This document shows, piece after piece, positions 45,983 to 54,933 of a stretch of 64,000 nt of DNA. Each line of letters opens with the position of its first letter. The stretch's first letter is position 1. The position numbers were made by a program, and so were the translations under genes. The notes beneath the pieces are model-generated. The model was not told the DNA's origin and did not search any database. It saw only the letters and a program-made list of their open reading frames with translations. The stretch spans positions 62,001-126,000 of the forward strand of contig NZ_JMQI01000006.1 of assembly GCF_000695625.1 (NCBI RefSeq), written 5' to 3'. Source of the stretch: Amycolatopsis rifamycinica (GTDB taxonomy: Bacteria > Actinomycetota > Actinomycetes > Mycobacteriales > Pseudonocardiaceae).

Positions 45983-46020
45983 GGGCCCCGCTCACCACCC
46001 TGGGGGTGTGAGCGGGGCCC
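45983..46020. terminator. Terminator between convergent genes
   Basis: GGGCCCCGCTCAC (45983-45995) pairs perfectly with GTGAGCGGGGCCC (46008-46020). It separates the small hypothetical gene and the serine hydrolase. Confidence 0.8.
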
Positions 46021-46027
46021 GGTCCGC

Positions 46028-47368
46028 CTAGCGCCAGTCGTCGACGCCGCCCGGCACCGGCGCGGCCGGGTCGTACGGCGTGCGGGTGAAGATGAACGTC
46101 GCCAGGTCGAGGTGGGTGGCGACGCCGTCGGCGTTCCGGCCCACCACGAGCGTTTCGCCGGCGTAGTAGCCGTCGAGGCCGACGTAGGTGTCCTCGCCGG
46201 TCGCGCGGAAGCGCGAGCTGCGCCCGGCGCCCTCGACCGGCGCGAGCAGCAGCAGCCCGTCGCCCTGGACGCGCAGGTGGTACGGCGTGGGGCCCCAGTG
46301 CCAGAGCCCGGTCAGCGCGAGCAGCGCGGGGTCGGTGGGCGAGGGCAGCCACTCGGCGGGCAGCCGCGGCTCCAGCTCGTCGGTCATGGTGATGAGGTCC
46401 AGGCAGAGCTGGGTGATGCCGACGCCGGACGTCGAGTTGGTGAGCACCAGCGCGCCGGTCCGCGCGGCCGGGTCGACCAGCGTCACGGCGAGGAACCCGG
46501 GCATCGAGCCGGTGTGGCCGGCGAACCGGCGGCCCTGGTGGCGCACGAGCATCAGGCCGAGCCCGAACCCGGTCGTCCAGACGTCGGTGTCGTCGACGGT
46601 GATCATGGTCCGCATCTCGGCGACGGTGTCCGGCGCGAGCACCCCGCCGGTTTCGCCGCCGAGGAACGCCGTCCAGCGGCCGAGGTCCCGCGCCGTCGAC
46701 CACAGCTGCCCGGCGGGGGCCATCGCGCCGGCGTCCGGGCTCGGCTCGGGCAGCAGGACGTCGGCGAAGGGGTGCACGGCGAAGCCCTCGGCGTGCGCGC
46801 CGACCGGGTGCGGGGTCGTGCGGGTCATCCCCAGCGGGCCGAGGACCTCCTCCTCGACCACGGAGAGCCAGCTCTTGCCGCGGTGGCGGGTGAGGAGTTC
46901 GCCGAGCACGCCGTAGCCGACGTTCGAGTAGTGGAACCGCGCGCCCGGCCGGTGCTTGGTCGCGCCCTCGGCGAGGCTGCCGACCAGCGCGTCCCAGTCC
47001 GCGCCGGGGGTCCGCTCCCACCACAGGCCGGGCGACTCCGACGTCAGGCCGGAGGTGTGGGACAGCAGCTGGGCGACGGTGGCGGCACCGAACGGCGTGC
47101 CCGGGACGTGCTTTTCGAGCGGGTCATTGAGGTCGAGGAGGCCTTCGTCGCGCAGTCGCATGACGGCGGTGGCGACGAGGGTCTTGGTGATCGAGCCCAG
47201 GCGGTACTGGGTGTCGGTGGTCGGGGCTTCCCCGCCGACGCGCCCCCGGCCACCGGACCAGACGATCTCCCCGTCCCGCACGACGGCGGCGACCAGCGAC
47301 GGAGCCCGGCAGACGGCCTGCTCATGGGCGATCCGGCGGAGCAGGGCGAGTTCGGTCGAGGCAAGCAT
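46028..47368 (-). CDS. Class C beta-lactamase-like serine hydrolase
   Basis: 446 aa. S59-x-x-K62 in YRLGSITKTLVAT, a YSN triad member in FHYSNVGYGVLGE (near 147), and HTGS (HTG near 256). It lacks a signal peptide, so it is likely a cytosolic esterase/peptidase rather than an exported beta-lactamase. The C-terminal 110 residues form a lipocalin-like DUF3471-type domain (GLWHWGPTPYHLRVQ...). Upstream lies the 21-bp repeat array. Confidence 0.9.
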   Translation of the reverse strand: MLASTELALLRRIAHEQAVCRAPSLVAAVVRDGEIVWSGGRGRVGGEAPTTDTQYRLGSITKTLVATAVMRLRDEGLLDLNDPLEKHVPGTPFGAATVAQLLSHTSGLTSESPGLWWERTPGADWDALVGSLAEGATKHRPGARFHYSNVGYGVLGELLTRHRGKSWLSVVEEEVLGPLGMTRTTPHPVGAHAEGFAVHPFADVLLPEPSPDAGAMAPAGQLWSTARDLGRWTAFLGGETGGVLAPDTVAEMRTMITVDDTDVWTTGFGLGLMLVRHQGRRFAGHTGSMPGFLAVTLVDPAARTGALVLTNSTSGVGITQLCLDLITMTDELEPRLPAEWLPSPTDPALLALTGLWHWGPTPYHLRVQGDGLLLLAPVEGAGRSSRFRATGEDTYVGLDGYYAGETLVVGRNADGVATHLDLATFIFTRTPYDPAAPVPGGVDDWR

Positions 47369-47423
47369 GGAGGCATTCTGCCGCGCACCGCCGGATGGAG
47401 CAGGTCCCGGGCCTCAGCCGAGA

Positions 47424-47587
47424 GGCATCACCCGTGATTGGCAGGGCATCACGCGTGACTGACGAGGCATCACCCGTGATTGGCGGGGCATCACGCGTGA
47501 CTGGCGGGGCATCACCGTGATGCCCGTGGGATCACGCATGATGCCCGTGGGATCACGCGTGATGCCCCTGGGCGCAGGGGTGATGCC
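47424..47587. repeat. 21-bp-period array with orientation switch
   Basis: Four contiguous 21-bp units GGCATCAC[C/G]CGTGA[T/C]TG(G/A)C.. start at 47424, 47445, 47466 and 47487. A central palindrome GGCATCAC-C-GTGATGCC (47508-47524) follows, then three units in the opposite orientation (CGTGGGATCACGC[A/G]TGATGCC and a diverged third unit). The whole array is a large imperfect inverted repeat, placed between the response regulator stop and the serine hydrolase start. Confidence 0.85.
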
Positions 47588-47591
47588 CGGT

Positions 47592-48212
47592 TCAGCCGAG
47601 GAGGTTTCGTTCCATCGCTGTGGTGACCGCGGCGGTGCGGTCGGAGACGCCGAGCTTGCCGAAGACCCGGAGCAGGTGGGTCTTCACCGTGGCCTCGCTG
47701 ATGTGCAGGGCGCGGCCGATGTCGGCGTTCGTCCCGCCCTTCGCGACCAGCCGGAGCACCTCCACCTCGCGGGCCGACAGCGGCTGCGGCTCGGGGTTGC
47801 GGACCCGGTTGACCAGCTTCCCGGCCACCGACGGCGCCAGCACCGTCTCCCCGCGCGCCGCCGCGCGGATGGCGTTGGCCAGCTCCGCGCGGGAGGCGTC
47901 CTTCAGCAGGTACCCCGACGCGCCGGCCTCGACCGCGCGCAGGATGTCGGCGTCCGTCTCGTACGTCGTCAGCACGACGATCCGGCGGCCCGGCTGCTCG
48001 CGCAGGATCCGCTTGGTGGCGCCGACGCCGTCGAGGCCGGGCATCCGCAGGTCCATCAGCACGACGTCGGGCCCGGCGACGCGGTCGAGCGCGACGGCTT
48101 CGTCGCCGGAACCCGCTTCGCCGACGACCGTCAGGTCGGGCTCCGCTTCGAGCATGCCGCGGAGGCCTTCGCGGACGACCGGGTGGTCGTCGACGAGCAT
48201 GACGCGGATCAA
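47592..48212 (-). CDS. NarL/LuxR-type response regulator
   Basis: 206 aa. Receiver with D54 (VVLMDLRMPGL), and a C-terminal LuxR helix-turn-helix (LSAREVEVLRLVAKGGTNADIGRALHISEATVKTHLLRVFGKLG). TTG 48212 is selected: GGAGG lies 7 nt upstream and the start overlaps the kinase stop (TTGA). It likely controls the coupled ABC-2 exporter encoded upstream in the same operon. Confidence 0.93.
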   Translation of the reverse strand: MIRVMLVDDHPVVREGLRGMLEAEPDLTVVGEAGSGDEAVALDRVAGPDVVLMDLRMPGLDGVGATKRILREQPGRRIVVLTTYETDADILRAVEAGASGYLLKDASRAELANAIRAAARGETVLAPSVAGKLVNRVRNPEPQPLSAREVEVLRLVAKGGTNADIGRALHISEATVKTHLLRVFGKLGVSDRTAAVTTAMERNLLG

Positions 48213-49366
48213 GCCGGCACCTCCAGGGTGAGTTCGGTGCCGCCGGGGCCGCTCCGGACGCTCAGTCTGCCACCGACCTGCTCGGCCCGGGACCGCATCC
48301 CGCGCAACCCGAACCCGGTGGCGCGGTCCGGGTCGAAGCCGGCGCCGTCGTCGCGCACCGACAGCCGCACCGAACCGTCCACAGCGGACAGCCGCACCGA
48401 GACCGCCGACGCGGCCGCGTGCCGCCGGACGTTGTTCAGCGCTTCCTGCGCGCCCCGCAGCAGCACCACTTCGCCCGCCATGCCGAGCGACGGCAACGGA
48501 CTGTCCACTTCGTACTGGACCGGCACCCCCGTCTCGTCGGCCAGCCGGTCGGCCTGCCGCCGGACGGCGTCGACGAGCGAGCCGGCCGCGAGGTCCGCCG
48601 GAGCCAGCGCGGCGACCATGGCGCGGGCCTCCGTGAGGTTGTCGCGCGCGGTGCGGGCCGCCAGTTCCGCGTGCCGCCGCGCCGCGGCCGGGTCGGTGTC
48701 CAGTTCGGACTCGATGGCCTGGGCGAGGGTGACGATGCTGGTGAACCCCTGCGCGAGCGTGTCGTGGATCTCCCGCGCGAGCCGTTCGCGCTCGGCCGCG
48801 GTGCCGGCCTCCCGCGAGAGCCGGGCGACTTCCGCCTGGCTTTCCTCGAGCTGCGCGATCAGCTCGGCGCGCCCCCGGCTCTCCTCGACGACGTGCAGGA
48901 TGAACTTGCCGGACAGCACACCGAAGACGACGAGGATCGCGGTCATCGGCAGCAGGATGTGCAGCGCCGGCCCCTGCAGACCCTCGTTGACGATCGACGA
49001 CAACGGGCTCAGCAGGATCGCCACGGTGGTGAGCACGGCCGCGGGCCGGAACTCCAGCGTCGAGAACACCAGCGGGCACACCATGAACAGGATGAAGCTG
49101 GCCGTGGTGTTGGTGAACATCGCGACCGCGACCAGCGCCAGGACGATCAGGGCCAGCGCCCATCGCTCCCGCAGGTGCCCGTCTTCGCGCACCACCCGGC
49201 GGCCCCACAGCAGGTAGGTCAGCGCCAGCGCGGTCAGCGCCCCGACCGCGACCGCCGTGCGCACCGGGTCGTCCTCGTCCAGCACCACCAGCAGCGTCGT
49301 GGCCAGGTACGCCACCGCGAAGAGGATTTCCCAGAGCCAGTTGAACCGGTCCCAGGCGTCGGTCAC
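48209..49366 (-). CDS. NarL-family sensor histidine kinase (HisKA_3)
   Basis: 385 aa. Six hydrophobic segments in residues 10-160, then a coiled-coil (ELIAQLEESQAEVARLSREAG), the HisKA_3 phosphoacceptor H in AREIHDTLAQGF (about residue 187), and a small HATPase with DDGAGF and GFGLRGMRSRAEQVGG. GTG 49366 overlaps the permease stop (GTGA). It has no extracytoplasmic domain to speak of, so signals may come from the membrane or its partner transporter. Confidence 0.92.
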   Translation of the reverse strand: MTDAWDRFNWLWEILFAVAYLATTLLVVLDEDDPVRTAVAVGALTALALTYLLWGRRVVREDGHLRERWALALIVLALVAVAMFTNTTASFILFMVCPLVFSTLEFRPAAVLTTVAILLSPLSSIVNEGLQGPALHILLPMTAILVVFGVLSGKFILHVVEESRGRAELIAQLEESQAEVARLSREAGTAAERERLAREIHDTLAQGFTSIVTLAQAIESELDTDPAAARRHAELAARTARDNLTEARAMVAALAPADLAAGSLVDAVRRQADRLADETGVPVQYEVDSPLPSLGMAGEVVLLRGAQEALNNVRRHAAASAVSVRLSAVDGSVRLSVRDDGAGFDPDRATGFGLRGMRSRAEQVGGRLSVRSGPGGTELTLEVPA

Positions 49367-50235
49367 TTCGCGTCGGTCCACCGGAACGTCAGCCGCGCCA
49401 GCACCGCGCCCGCCACGCACCACACCGCCAGCACCAGCGCCACCCGCGGAAGTTCCCATGTCCCGGCCATCTCCATCCTCACGGCGCCGTCCGGCAGGAA
49501 GACCGACCGGAATCCCTGGCAGATCCACTTCAGCGGGAAGAACGACGCGACGTCCACCATAACTTTCGGCAGGTTCGTGATCGGCGAAACGAAGACGCCG
49601 GAGATGAACTGCAGCACCAGGTACAGCATCTGCACGACGGCGACGGCGCCGTTCGTGGACTTCGCGAGCGAGCTGACCGCGATCCCGAGCAGCGTGCACG
49701 AGACGATGCCGAGCGCGAACACCCAGAGCAGCGTCAGCCACTTCGCCGGGTCGGACGGCAGCTTCAGCCCGAACAGCAGCACGGCGACCGCGGCCATCAA
49801 AACCGTCTGGGCCAGGCTCGACACCGCGACCAGCACCATCTTGCCGACGAAGTACGACGCCGACGGCATCGGCGTGCCGCGCAGCCGCTTGAGCGCGCCG
49901 GTCTCCCGGTCGGCCGAGACGCCGGTCGCGATGCTGTTGAACGACGTCGACACGATGCCGGAGCCGATCATCCCGGCCGCCAGCAGCTGCCCGGACGTGA
50001 CGCCGTCGAGCGGGGTCGGACCGTCCAGGATGGACCCGAGCAGGAGCATGAGCACGGCGGGCAGGGAAAAGGTGAAGACCACCTGTTCCTTGTTCCGGAA
50101 GAACTGCCGCAGCTCGGTGCCGCCGCGGGCCAGGCCGAGCGAGAGCGGTCCGGGAAGGGCCACCACCGCTTTCCGGGGGTTCCGGGTGGCGGAGCCCCCG
50201 GCCTGGGGCGAAGCCCCGGACGTCCCAGTGGTCAT
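49363..50235 (-). CDS. ABC-2 type transporter permease
   Basis: 290 aa, six membrane segments (for example VFTFSLPAVLMLLLGSIL, GMIGSGIVSTSFNSIATGVSADRETGALKRLRGTP, FISGVFVSPITNLPK, VALVLAVWCVAGAVLARLTF). Typical DrrB-like drug/lipid exporter permease. ATG 50235 overlaps the ATPase stop (ATGA). Confidence 0.93.
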   Translation of the reverse strand: MTTGTSGASPQAGGSATRNPRKAVVALPGPLSLGLARGGTELRQFFRNKEQVVFTFSLPAVLMLLLGSILDGPTPLDGVTSGQLLAAGMIGSGIVSTSFNSIATGVSADRETGALKRLRGTPMPSASYFVGKMVLVAVSSLAQTVLMAAVAVLLFGLKLPSDPAKWLTLLWVFALGIVSCTLLGIAVSSLAKSTNGAVAVVQMLYLVLQFISGVFVSPITNLPKVMVDVASFFPLKWICQGFRSVFLPDGAVRMEMAGTWELPRVALVLAVWCVAGAVLARLTFRWTDAK

Positions 50236-51071
50236 GCCTTGTCTCCGATCAGGTCCAGGTAGATGTCCTCCAGGCTCGGCCTGGTCACCGTCAGTCCCCC
50301 GAGCTCCCTACCCCCAGCAGAGAGCTCGGTGACGAGCTTGGTCGGGTACGCGGTCCGCTCGACGTGCTCGCCGCGTTCGTCGGTCCAGCGCACGGTGGCC
50401 TCGGCGGCGGCCCGGCCGCCCAGGTTCTGCGGCGTGTCCTGGGCGACGATCTCGCCGCGCGCGATGACCGCGACGCGGTCGGCGAGCGCCTCGGCCTCGT
50501 CCAGGTAGTGCGTGGTCAGCAGGATGGTGGTGCCTTCGGCGGCGAGGTCGCTGATCAGCGTCCAGAACTGCCGCCGGGCCTCGGGGTCGAAGCCGGTGGT
50601 CGGCTCGTCGAGGAAGAGCAGTTCGGGGCGTCCGATGATGCCGAGCGCGACGTCGACGCGGCGGCGCTGCCCGCCGGAAAGCGCCTTGATCCGCGCTCCG
50701 GCCTTCTCGGTGAGCCCGACCTTCTCGATCACCTCGTCGGGGTCGCGCGGGTTCGGGTAGTACTTCGCGAAGTGCCGGACGGTCTCGGCGACGCTCAGTT
50801 CGGCGGCGTGGGTCGCCGTCTGGAGGACGATGCCGAGCCGGGCGCGCCAGGCCCGGCCGGCCTGGGCGGGGTCCTCGCCGAGCACGGTGACCTCGCCGGC
50901 CGTCCGCCGGCGGTGGCCTTCGAGGATCTCGACGGTCGTGGTCTTCCCGGCGCCGTTCGGCCCGAGCAGCGAGAAGACCTCACCGGGGGCGATCTCCAGG
51001 TCGAGCCCGGCCACCGCGAGGTGATCCGGGTACTGCTTGCGCAGGCCGCGCACGCTGACTGCTGTGGTCAT
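50232..51071 (-). CDS. ABC-2 type transporter ATPase (DrrA-like)
   Basis: 279 aa. Walker A GPNGAGKTTT (about 40-49), signature LSGGQRRRVD, Walker B LLFLDEPTTGFD and a DrrA-like C-terminal domain with DERGEHVERT and LEDIYLDLIG. ATG 51071. First gene of a four-gene operon (ATPase, permease, kinase, regulator), all with 4-nt overlaps: an exporter that carries its own sensor, likely antibiotic or envelope stress response. Confidence 0.93.
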   Translation of the reverse strand: MTTAVSVRGLRKQYPDHLAVAGLDLEIAPGEVFSLLGPNGAGKTTTVEILEGHRRRTAGEVTVLGEDPAQAGRAWRARLGIVLQTATHAAELSVAETVRHFAKYYPNPRDPDEVIEKVGLTEKAGARIKALSGGQRRRVDVALGIIGRPELLFLDEPTTGFDPEARRQFWTLISDLAAEGTTILLTTHYLDEAEALADRVAVIARGEIVAQDTPQNLGGRAAAEATVRWTDERGEHVERTAYPTKLVTELSAGGRELGGLTVTRPSLEDIYLDLIGDKA

Positions 51072-51242
51072 GCTCCGAGCCTGGCCGCTCGCGGCCGTGA
51101 ATCCGACCAACGGCCAGTGGAACCGGCTGTCCACCGATCGGTGGACACGGGCGCTTGGTTTCCCGTGGAACCACGAAAACGCTGTCACACAAGCAAAATC
51201 CGAAGATCCGAGCCGGCGGAACCGCCGCGTGGGTGAACACAC

Positions 51243-51262
51243 TGTTGACAGGTTGTCTAACA
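51243..51262. promoter_or_regulatory. Putative TetR operator upstream of EphD-like gene
   Basis: TGTTGACA (51243-51250), 3-nt spacer, TGTCTAACA (51254-51262) is an imperfect inverted repeat (one unpaired base) that includes a TTGACA -35 hexamer, 8 nt before ATG 51270. A TetR gene is the second gene of this operon. Confidence 0.45.
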
Positions 51263-51269
51263 TGACAGA

Positions 51270-52556
51270 ATGTCTCACAAGTGGGTGACCGCCAGCGACG
51301 GTGTCCGACTCTCCGTGACCATCGGCGGCCGGAGTGACGGGCCCACGGTCGTGCTCGTTCACGGCTATCCGGACAACAGCTCGATGTGGGCCGGGGTAGC
51401 CGCCGGGCTGGCCGCGAAACACCGCGTCGTCACCTACGACGTCCGCGGGGCCGGACAGTCGGACAAGCCGCCGGGACGCGCGTCCTACCGGCTGGACCAG
51501 CTGGCCGACGACCTGCGTGCCGTCGTCGAGGCGGTGCAGCCGACCGGCAAGGTGCACCTGGTCGCCCACGACTGGGGCTCGATCCAGACCTGGCACGCCG
51601 TCACCGGGGACGCCCTGCGCGGGCGGATCGCCTCCTACACGTCCCTCTCCGGCCCGAGCCTCGACCACGCCGGCGCGTGGTTCCGCGCCCAGCTGCGCCG
51701 TCCGACGCCGAAGCGGCTCAAGAACGCGCTGAGCCAGTTCCTGCACTCGTGGTACATCCTGGCGTTCCAGGTCCCGCTCATCCCGGACCTGTTGTGGCGC
51801 AGCGGTTTGCTGGGCAAGCAGATCCAGCGCATGGAACCGGACGCGGCGCTGCCGGAGAGGTCCGACGGCCTGCACGGTCTCCAGCTCTACCGGGCCAACA
51901 TGTTCACCCGGCTTTCGCGGCCCGCGCCCCGCCCCGCCGACGTCCCGGTGCAGGTGCTGGCCCCGACCGGCGACGCCTACGTCACGACGCCGCTGCAGAC
52001 CGAGGTCACCCACTGGGTCGCCGACCTGCGGGTCCGCCGGATCGCCGGGACGCACTGGGTCACCCGGGCGAGGCCGGAGGTGGTGGCCGCCGCGGCCGCC
52101 GAGCTGATCGACTACGCCGAAACCGGGGTGGAAAGCCGCGGGCTGCGCCGGGCCCGGGTGGACGCCGGGCCGTTCGAGCACCGGCTCGTCGTGGTCGCCG
52201 GCGCGGGCGGCGGGATCGGCCGCGCGACCGCGCTCGCCTTCGTCGAGCAGGGCGCCGACGTCATCGTCACCGACGCGACCGGTGCCGCGGAAACGCTGAA
52301 GCTGCTGGGCGGCCACGGCGTCGCCGAGTACACAGTGGACTTTTCGGACGGCGAGGCCGTGCAGCGCTTCGCCGAGCGGGTCCGCGCCGAGCACGGTGTC
52401 CCGGACATCGTCGTCGACGACGCGGGCCTTCACGGCTCCCGCGCGTTCGCGCCGATGCTCGCCGAGCGCGCCGAAGGCGGCCAGGTCGTCAACCTCGCGT
52501 CGGCGGCCGTGCTGCGGGAAATCCTGCGTGCCGCGGAAAAGGGCCTCACGCCGTGA
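51270..52556 (+). CDS. EphD-like epoxide hydrolase fused to an eroded SDR domain
   Basis: 428 aa. Residues 1-290 are an alpha/beta hydrolase: HGYPDNSSMW oxyanion region, nucleophile D101 in AHDWGS, and late His in GTHWVTRARPE, typical of epoxide hydrolases. From about 303 a short-chain dehydrogenase begins (VVVAGAGGGIGRATALAF), but the TG of TGxxxGxG is AG, NNAG reads DDAG, the catalytic YxxxK is absent, and the chain stops at 428. Intact EphD (Rv2214c) is about 590 aa. ATG 51270; no second domain function is expected. Its stop overlaps the TetR start. Confidence 0.88.
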   Translation: MSHKWVTASDGVRLSVTIGGRSDGPTVVLVHGYPDNSSMWAGVAAGLAAKHRVVTYDVRGAGQSDKPPGRASYRLDQLADDLRAVVEAVQPTGKVHLVAHDWGSIQTWHAVTGDALRGRIASYTSLSGPSLDHAGAWFRAQLRRPTPKRLKNALSQFLHSWYILAFQVPLIPDLLWRSGLLGKQIQRMEPDAALPERSDGLHGLQLYRANMFTRLSRPAPRPADVPVQVLAPTGDAYVTTPLQTEVTHWVADLRVRRIAGTHWVTRARPEVVAAAAAELIDYAETGVESRGLRRARVDAGPFEHRLVVVAGAGGGIGRATALAFVEQGADVIVTDATGAAETLKLLGGHGVAEYTVDFSDGEAVQRFAERVRAEHGVPDIVVDDAGLHGSRAFAPMLAERAEGGQVVNLASAAVLREILRAAEKGLTP

Positions 52557-53158
52557 GCCGGCCGCGGCGGATGTCGCCGCAGGCCCGCCGGGACGACCTG
52601 ATCCGGGCCGCGCTCGACCTGTTCGGCTCGCGGGCGCCGGAACTGGTCACCGTGGACGACATCGTGACGCGCGCCGAGGTGTCGCGTCCGTTGTTCTACC
52701 GGTACTTCTCCAGCCTGCGCGACCTGCAGGTCGAAGCGCTGCGCACGGTCACCGACGGGCTGATCGACGGCTTGGCCGGGCTCGAGGAGGGCCCGCCCGA
52801 AACCCGGCTGCGCGCCGCCGTCCGCGGCCTGATCGACGTCGCCGACCACTACCGGGCGGGCTACATCGCCCTGCTGCGCAGCGGTTCGGTGATCGCGACG
52901 TCCGAGACGGACGCGGCCATCGACGAGGTCCGCAACCGGGCGGTGGCCCTGATCCTGGACGCGCTCGGCGTCTCCGAACCCTCGCCGCTGCTGTCGCTGA
53001 CCCTCCGCTGCTGGACGGCGGTGGTCGAGGGCGCCCTGCTGAGCTGGCTGCAGGAACGCACGATCCCGCGCGAGGCCCTGGACACCTGGCTCGTCGACCA
53101 GCTCACGGCCATGCTCACCACCACCGCCGCGCACGACCAGAGCGGCACTTTCACGTGA
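52553..53158 (+). CDS. TetR regulator of the EphD-like gene
   Basis: 201 aa. Basic N-terminus then helix-turn-helix TVDDIVTRAEVSRPLFYRYFSSLRD (about 37-60). GTG 52553 overlaps the hydrolase stop (GTGA); ATG 52571 is an alternative. The final codons (SGTFT and the TGA) lie inside the 28-bp palindrome. Likely autoregulates the operon via the inverted repeat before the hydrolase gene. Confidence 0.88.
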   Translation: MSRPRRMSPQARRDDLIRAALDLFGSRAPELVTVDDIVTRAEVSRPLFYRYFSSLRDLQVEALRTVTDGLIDGLAGLEEGPPETRLRAAVRGLIDVADHYRAGYIALLRSGSVIATSETDAAIDEVRNRAVALILDALGVSEPSPLLSLTLRCWTAVVEGALLSWLQERTIPREALDTWLVDQLTAMLTTTAAHDQSGTFT

Positions 53159-53168
53159 AAGTGCCGCT
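53141..53168. repeat. 28-bp perfect palindrome (copy 2)
   Basis: Identical over all 28 bp to 29054-29081. It contains the TetR stop codon and sits 14 nt before the convergent citrate synthase stop, so it may terminate both genes. Confidence 0.85.
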
Positions 53169-53181
53169 CCGGTCGTAGGGG

Positions 53182-54330
53182 TCAGTGCTTGGTGACGAGC
53201 TCCCAGCCCTCGACGTCCTCGGGGCTGCGGGGCGCCGGGCCGACGTACTTGGCCGACGGCCGCACCAGGCGTCCGGTCCGCTTCTGCTCCAGGATGTGCG
53301 CGGCCCAGCCGGCGGTGCGGGCCGAGCTGAACATCGCGGGCATCATGTGCGGCGGGACCTGGGCGAAGTCCAGGATGACCGCGGCCCAGAACTCGACGTT
53401 GGTCTCGATCGGGTGATCCGGACGCCGCTCGCGCAGCTCCTTCAGCGCGGCCTGCTCCAGCGCCGCGGCCGCCTCGTAGCGGGTCGCGCCGAGCTCCTGG
53501 CAGGTCCGGCGCAGCACGCGCGCCCGCGGGTCCTCGGCCCGGTAGACGCGGTGACCGAAGCCCATCAGGCGTTCCTTGCGGTCGAGGATCCCCTTGACCA
53601 GGCCCGCCGGGTCGCCGGTGCGCTCGACCTCTTCGATCATCGGCAGCACGCGCGCCGGGGCGCCGCCGTGCAGCGGGCCGGACATCGCGCCGATGGCGCC
53701 CGACATCGCCGCGGCCACGTCGGCGCCGGTGGACGCGATGACGCGGGCGGTGAAGGTCGAGGCGTTGAGGCCGTGCTCGGCGGCCGACACCCAGTACGCG
53801 TCCAGGGCCTTGACGTGCGCGGGGTCCGGCTCGCCGCGCCAGCGGACGAGGAACCGCTCGGTGATCGAGTGGGCCTCGTCGACGCGGGTCTGCGGGACCG
53901 CGGGCTGGCCGATGCCGCGCGCCGACTGGGCGACGTAGGACAGCGCCATCACCGAGGCGCGGGCCAGCTGCTCGCGGGCCTCTTCGTCGGTGATGTCGAG
54001 CAGCGGGCGGTAGCCCCAGATCGGGGCCAGCATGGCCAGCGCGGCCTGGACGTCCACCCGGACGTCGCCGGTGTGGACCGGCAGCGGGAACGGCTCGGCG
54101 GGCGGCAGGCCGTGGCCGAACCGGCCGTCCACGAGGAGGCCCCACACGTCGCCGAAGGTCACCTTGCCGGCGAGGTCCTCGATGTCGACGCCGCGGTAGC
54201 GCAGGGCACCGCCGTCCCGGTCGGGTTCGGCGATTTCGGTGTGGAAGGCGACGACGCCCTCCAGACCCGGTCGGAAGCCGTCGTCGGGTTGGCCGGACGG
54301 CTGTGGCTTGCTGATCGTGGAGGTAGTCAC
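53182..54330 (-). CDS. citA: Citrate synthase 2
   Basis: 382 aa. Condenses oxaloacetate and acetyl-CoA. Family residues: AEHGLNASTFTARV (catalytic His near 219), HGGAPARVL, GFGHRVYRAEDPRA and the Asp region TNVEFWAAVIL. The short, GltA-distinct form resembles mycobacterial CitA (Rv0889c). GTG 54330 is preferred (AAAGG upstream), because the preceding 44 codons look unlike the family. Divergent from the urease cluster. Confidence 0.93.
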   Translation of the reverse strand: MTTSTISKPQPSGQPDDGFRPGLEGVVAFHTEIAEPDRDGGALRYRGVDIEDLAGKVTFGDVWGLLVDGRFGHGLPPAEPFPLPVHTGDVRVDVQAALAMLAPIWGYRPLLDITDEEAREQLARASVMALSYVAQSARGIGQPAVPQTRVDEAHSITERFLVRWRGEPDPAHVKALDAYWVSAAEHGLNASTFTARVIASTGADVAAAMSGAIGAMSGPLHGGAPARVLPMIEEVERTGDPAGLVKGILDRKERLMGFGHRVYRAEDPRARVLRRTCQELGATRYEAAAALEQAALKELRERRPDHPIETNVEFWAAVILDFAQVPPHMMPAMFSSARTAGWAAHILEQKRTGRLVRPSAKYVGPAPRSPEDVEGWELVTKH

Positions 54331-54619
54331 TGTTTCGCGGAACCTTTCGGTGCGCTTTTCCCCGGCTGGTTGGTGCTGGTCGCGCGGTTGGAGGAAGCGC
54401 ACGGAACGCGCGCCACATCGCACGGATGGATAGACCTTGCTCTCTTGACCGGCCGCAGGCAATCGAAAGATGCGGTGGTTTCGGTCACGATTACGAGAAC
54501 GATTCAGTCACCGAGGCCGCCAATCAGGAGAATTTTTCGCCACACAGTGTGACGAAGCCCAGGTAAATCCTGTGTTTCCGAACCAGGCGCCGCCGCGTTT
54601 CGGGTGATAGACCTAGCGC
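54331..54619. other. Divergent promoter gap between citA and urease genes
   Basis: About 290 nt with lower GC than the surroundings around 54480-54600. It must hold promoters for both directions, but no hexamer pair or operator stands out that I can support. Confidence 0.5.
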
Positions 54620-54922
54620 ATGCACCTCAGCCCGCAGGAGCGCGACAAGCTGCTCATCCACGTGGCGGCCGACGTCGCGCGGAAGCGGCTGGACCGCGGC
54701 GTCCGGCTCAACTACCCCGAGGCGGTCGCGCTGATCACCGACCACGTCCTCGAAGGGGCCCGCGACGGCCGCACGGTCAGCGAGCTGGTGGCCAGTGGCC
54801 GGACCGTGCTCTCCCGGGCGCAGGTGCTCGACGGCGTGCCCGAGATGGTCGACTCCGTGCAGGTCGAAGCCACGTTCCCGGACGGCACGAAGCTCGTCAC
54901 CGTGCACGACCCGATCGTGTGA
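54620..54922 (+). CDS. ureA: Urease subunit gamma
   Basis: 100 aa, standard length. [23 protein letters not shown] and the [20 protein letters not shown] ending are family-typical. Part of the urea-hydrolysing enzyme UreABC (urea to ammonia and carbamate). ATG 54620. The ribosome site is weak (no AGGAGG). First gene of the cluster ureA-B-C-F-G-D. Confidence 0.96.
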   Translation: MHLSPQERDKLLIHVAADVARKRLDRGVRLNYPEAVALITDHVLEGARDGRTVSELVASGRTVLSRAQVLDGVPEMVDSVQVEATFPDGTKLVTVHDPIV

Positions 54923-54933
54923 GGAGCGGGCAG

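Noticed and set aside
47424..47587. CRISPR array
   Set aside because: Units are contiguous, 21 bp and palindromic, with no unique spacers and no cas genes.
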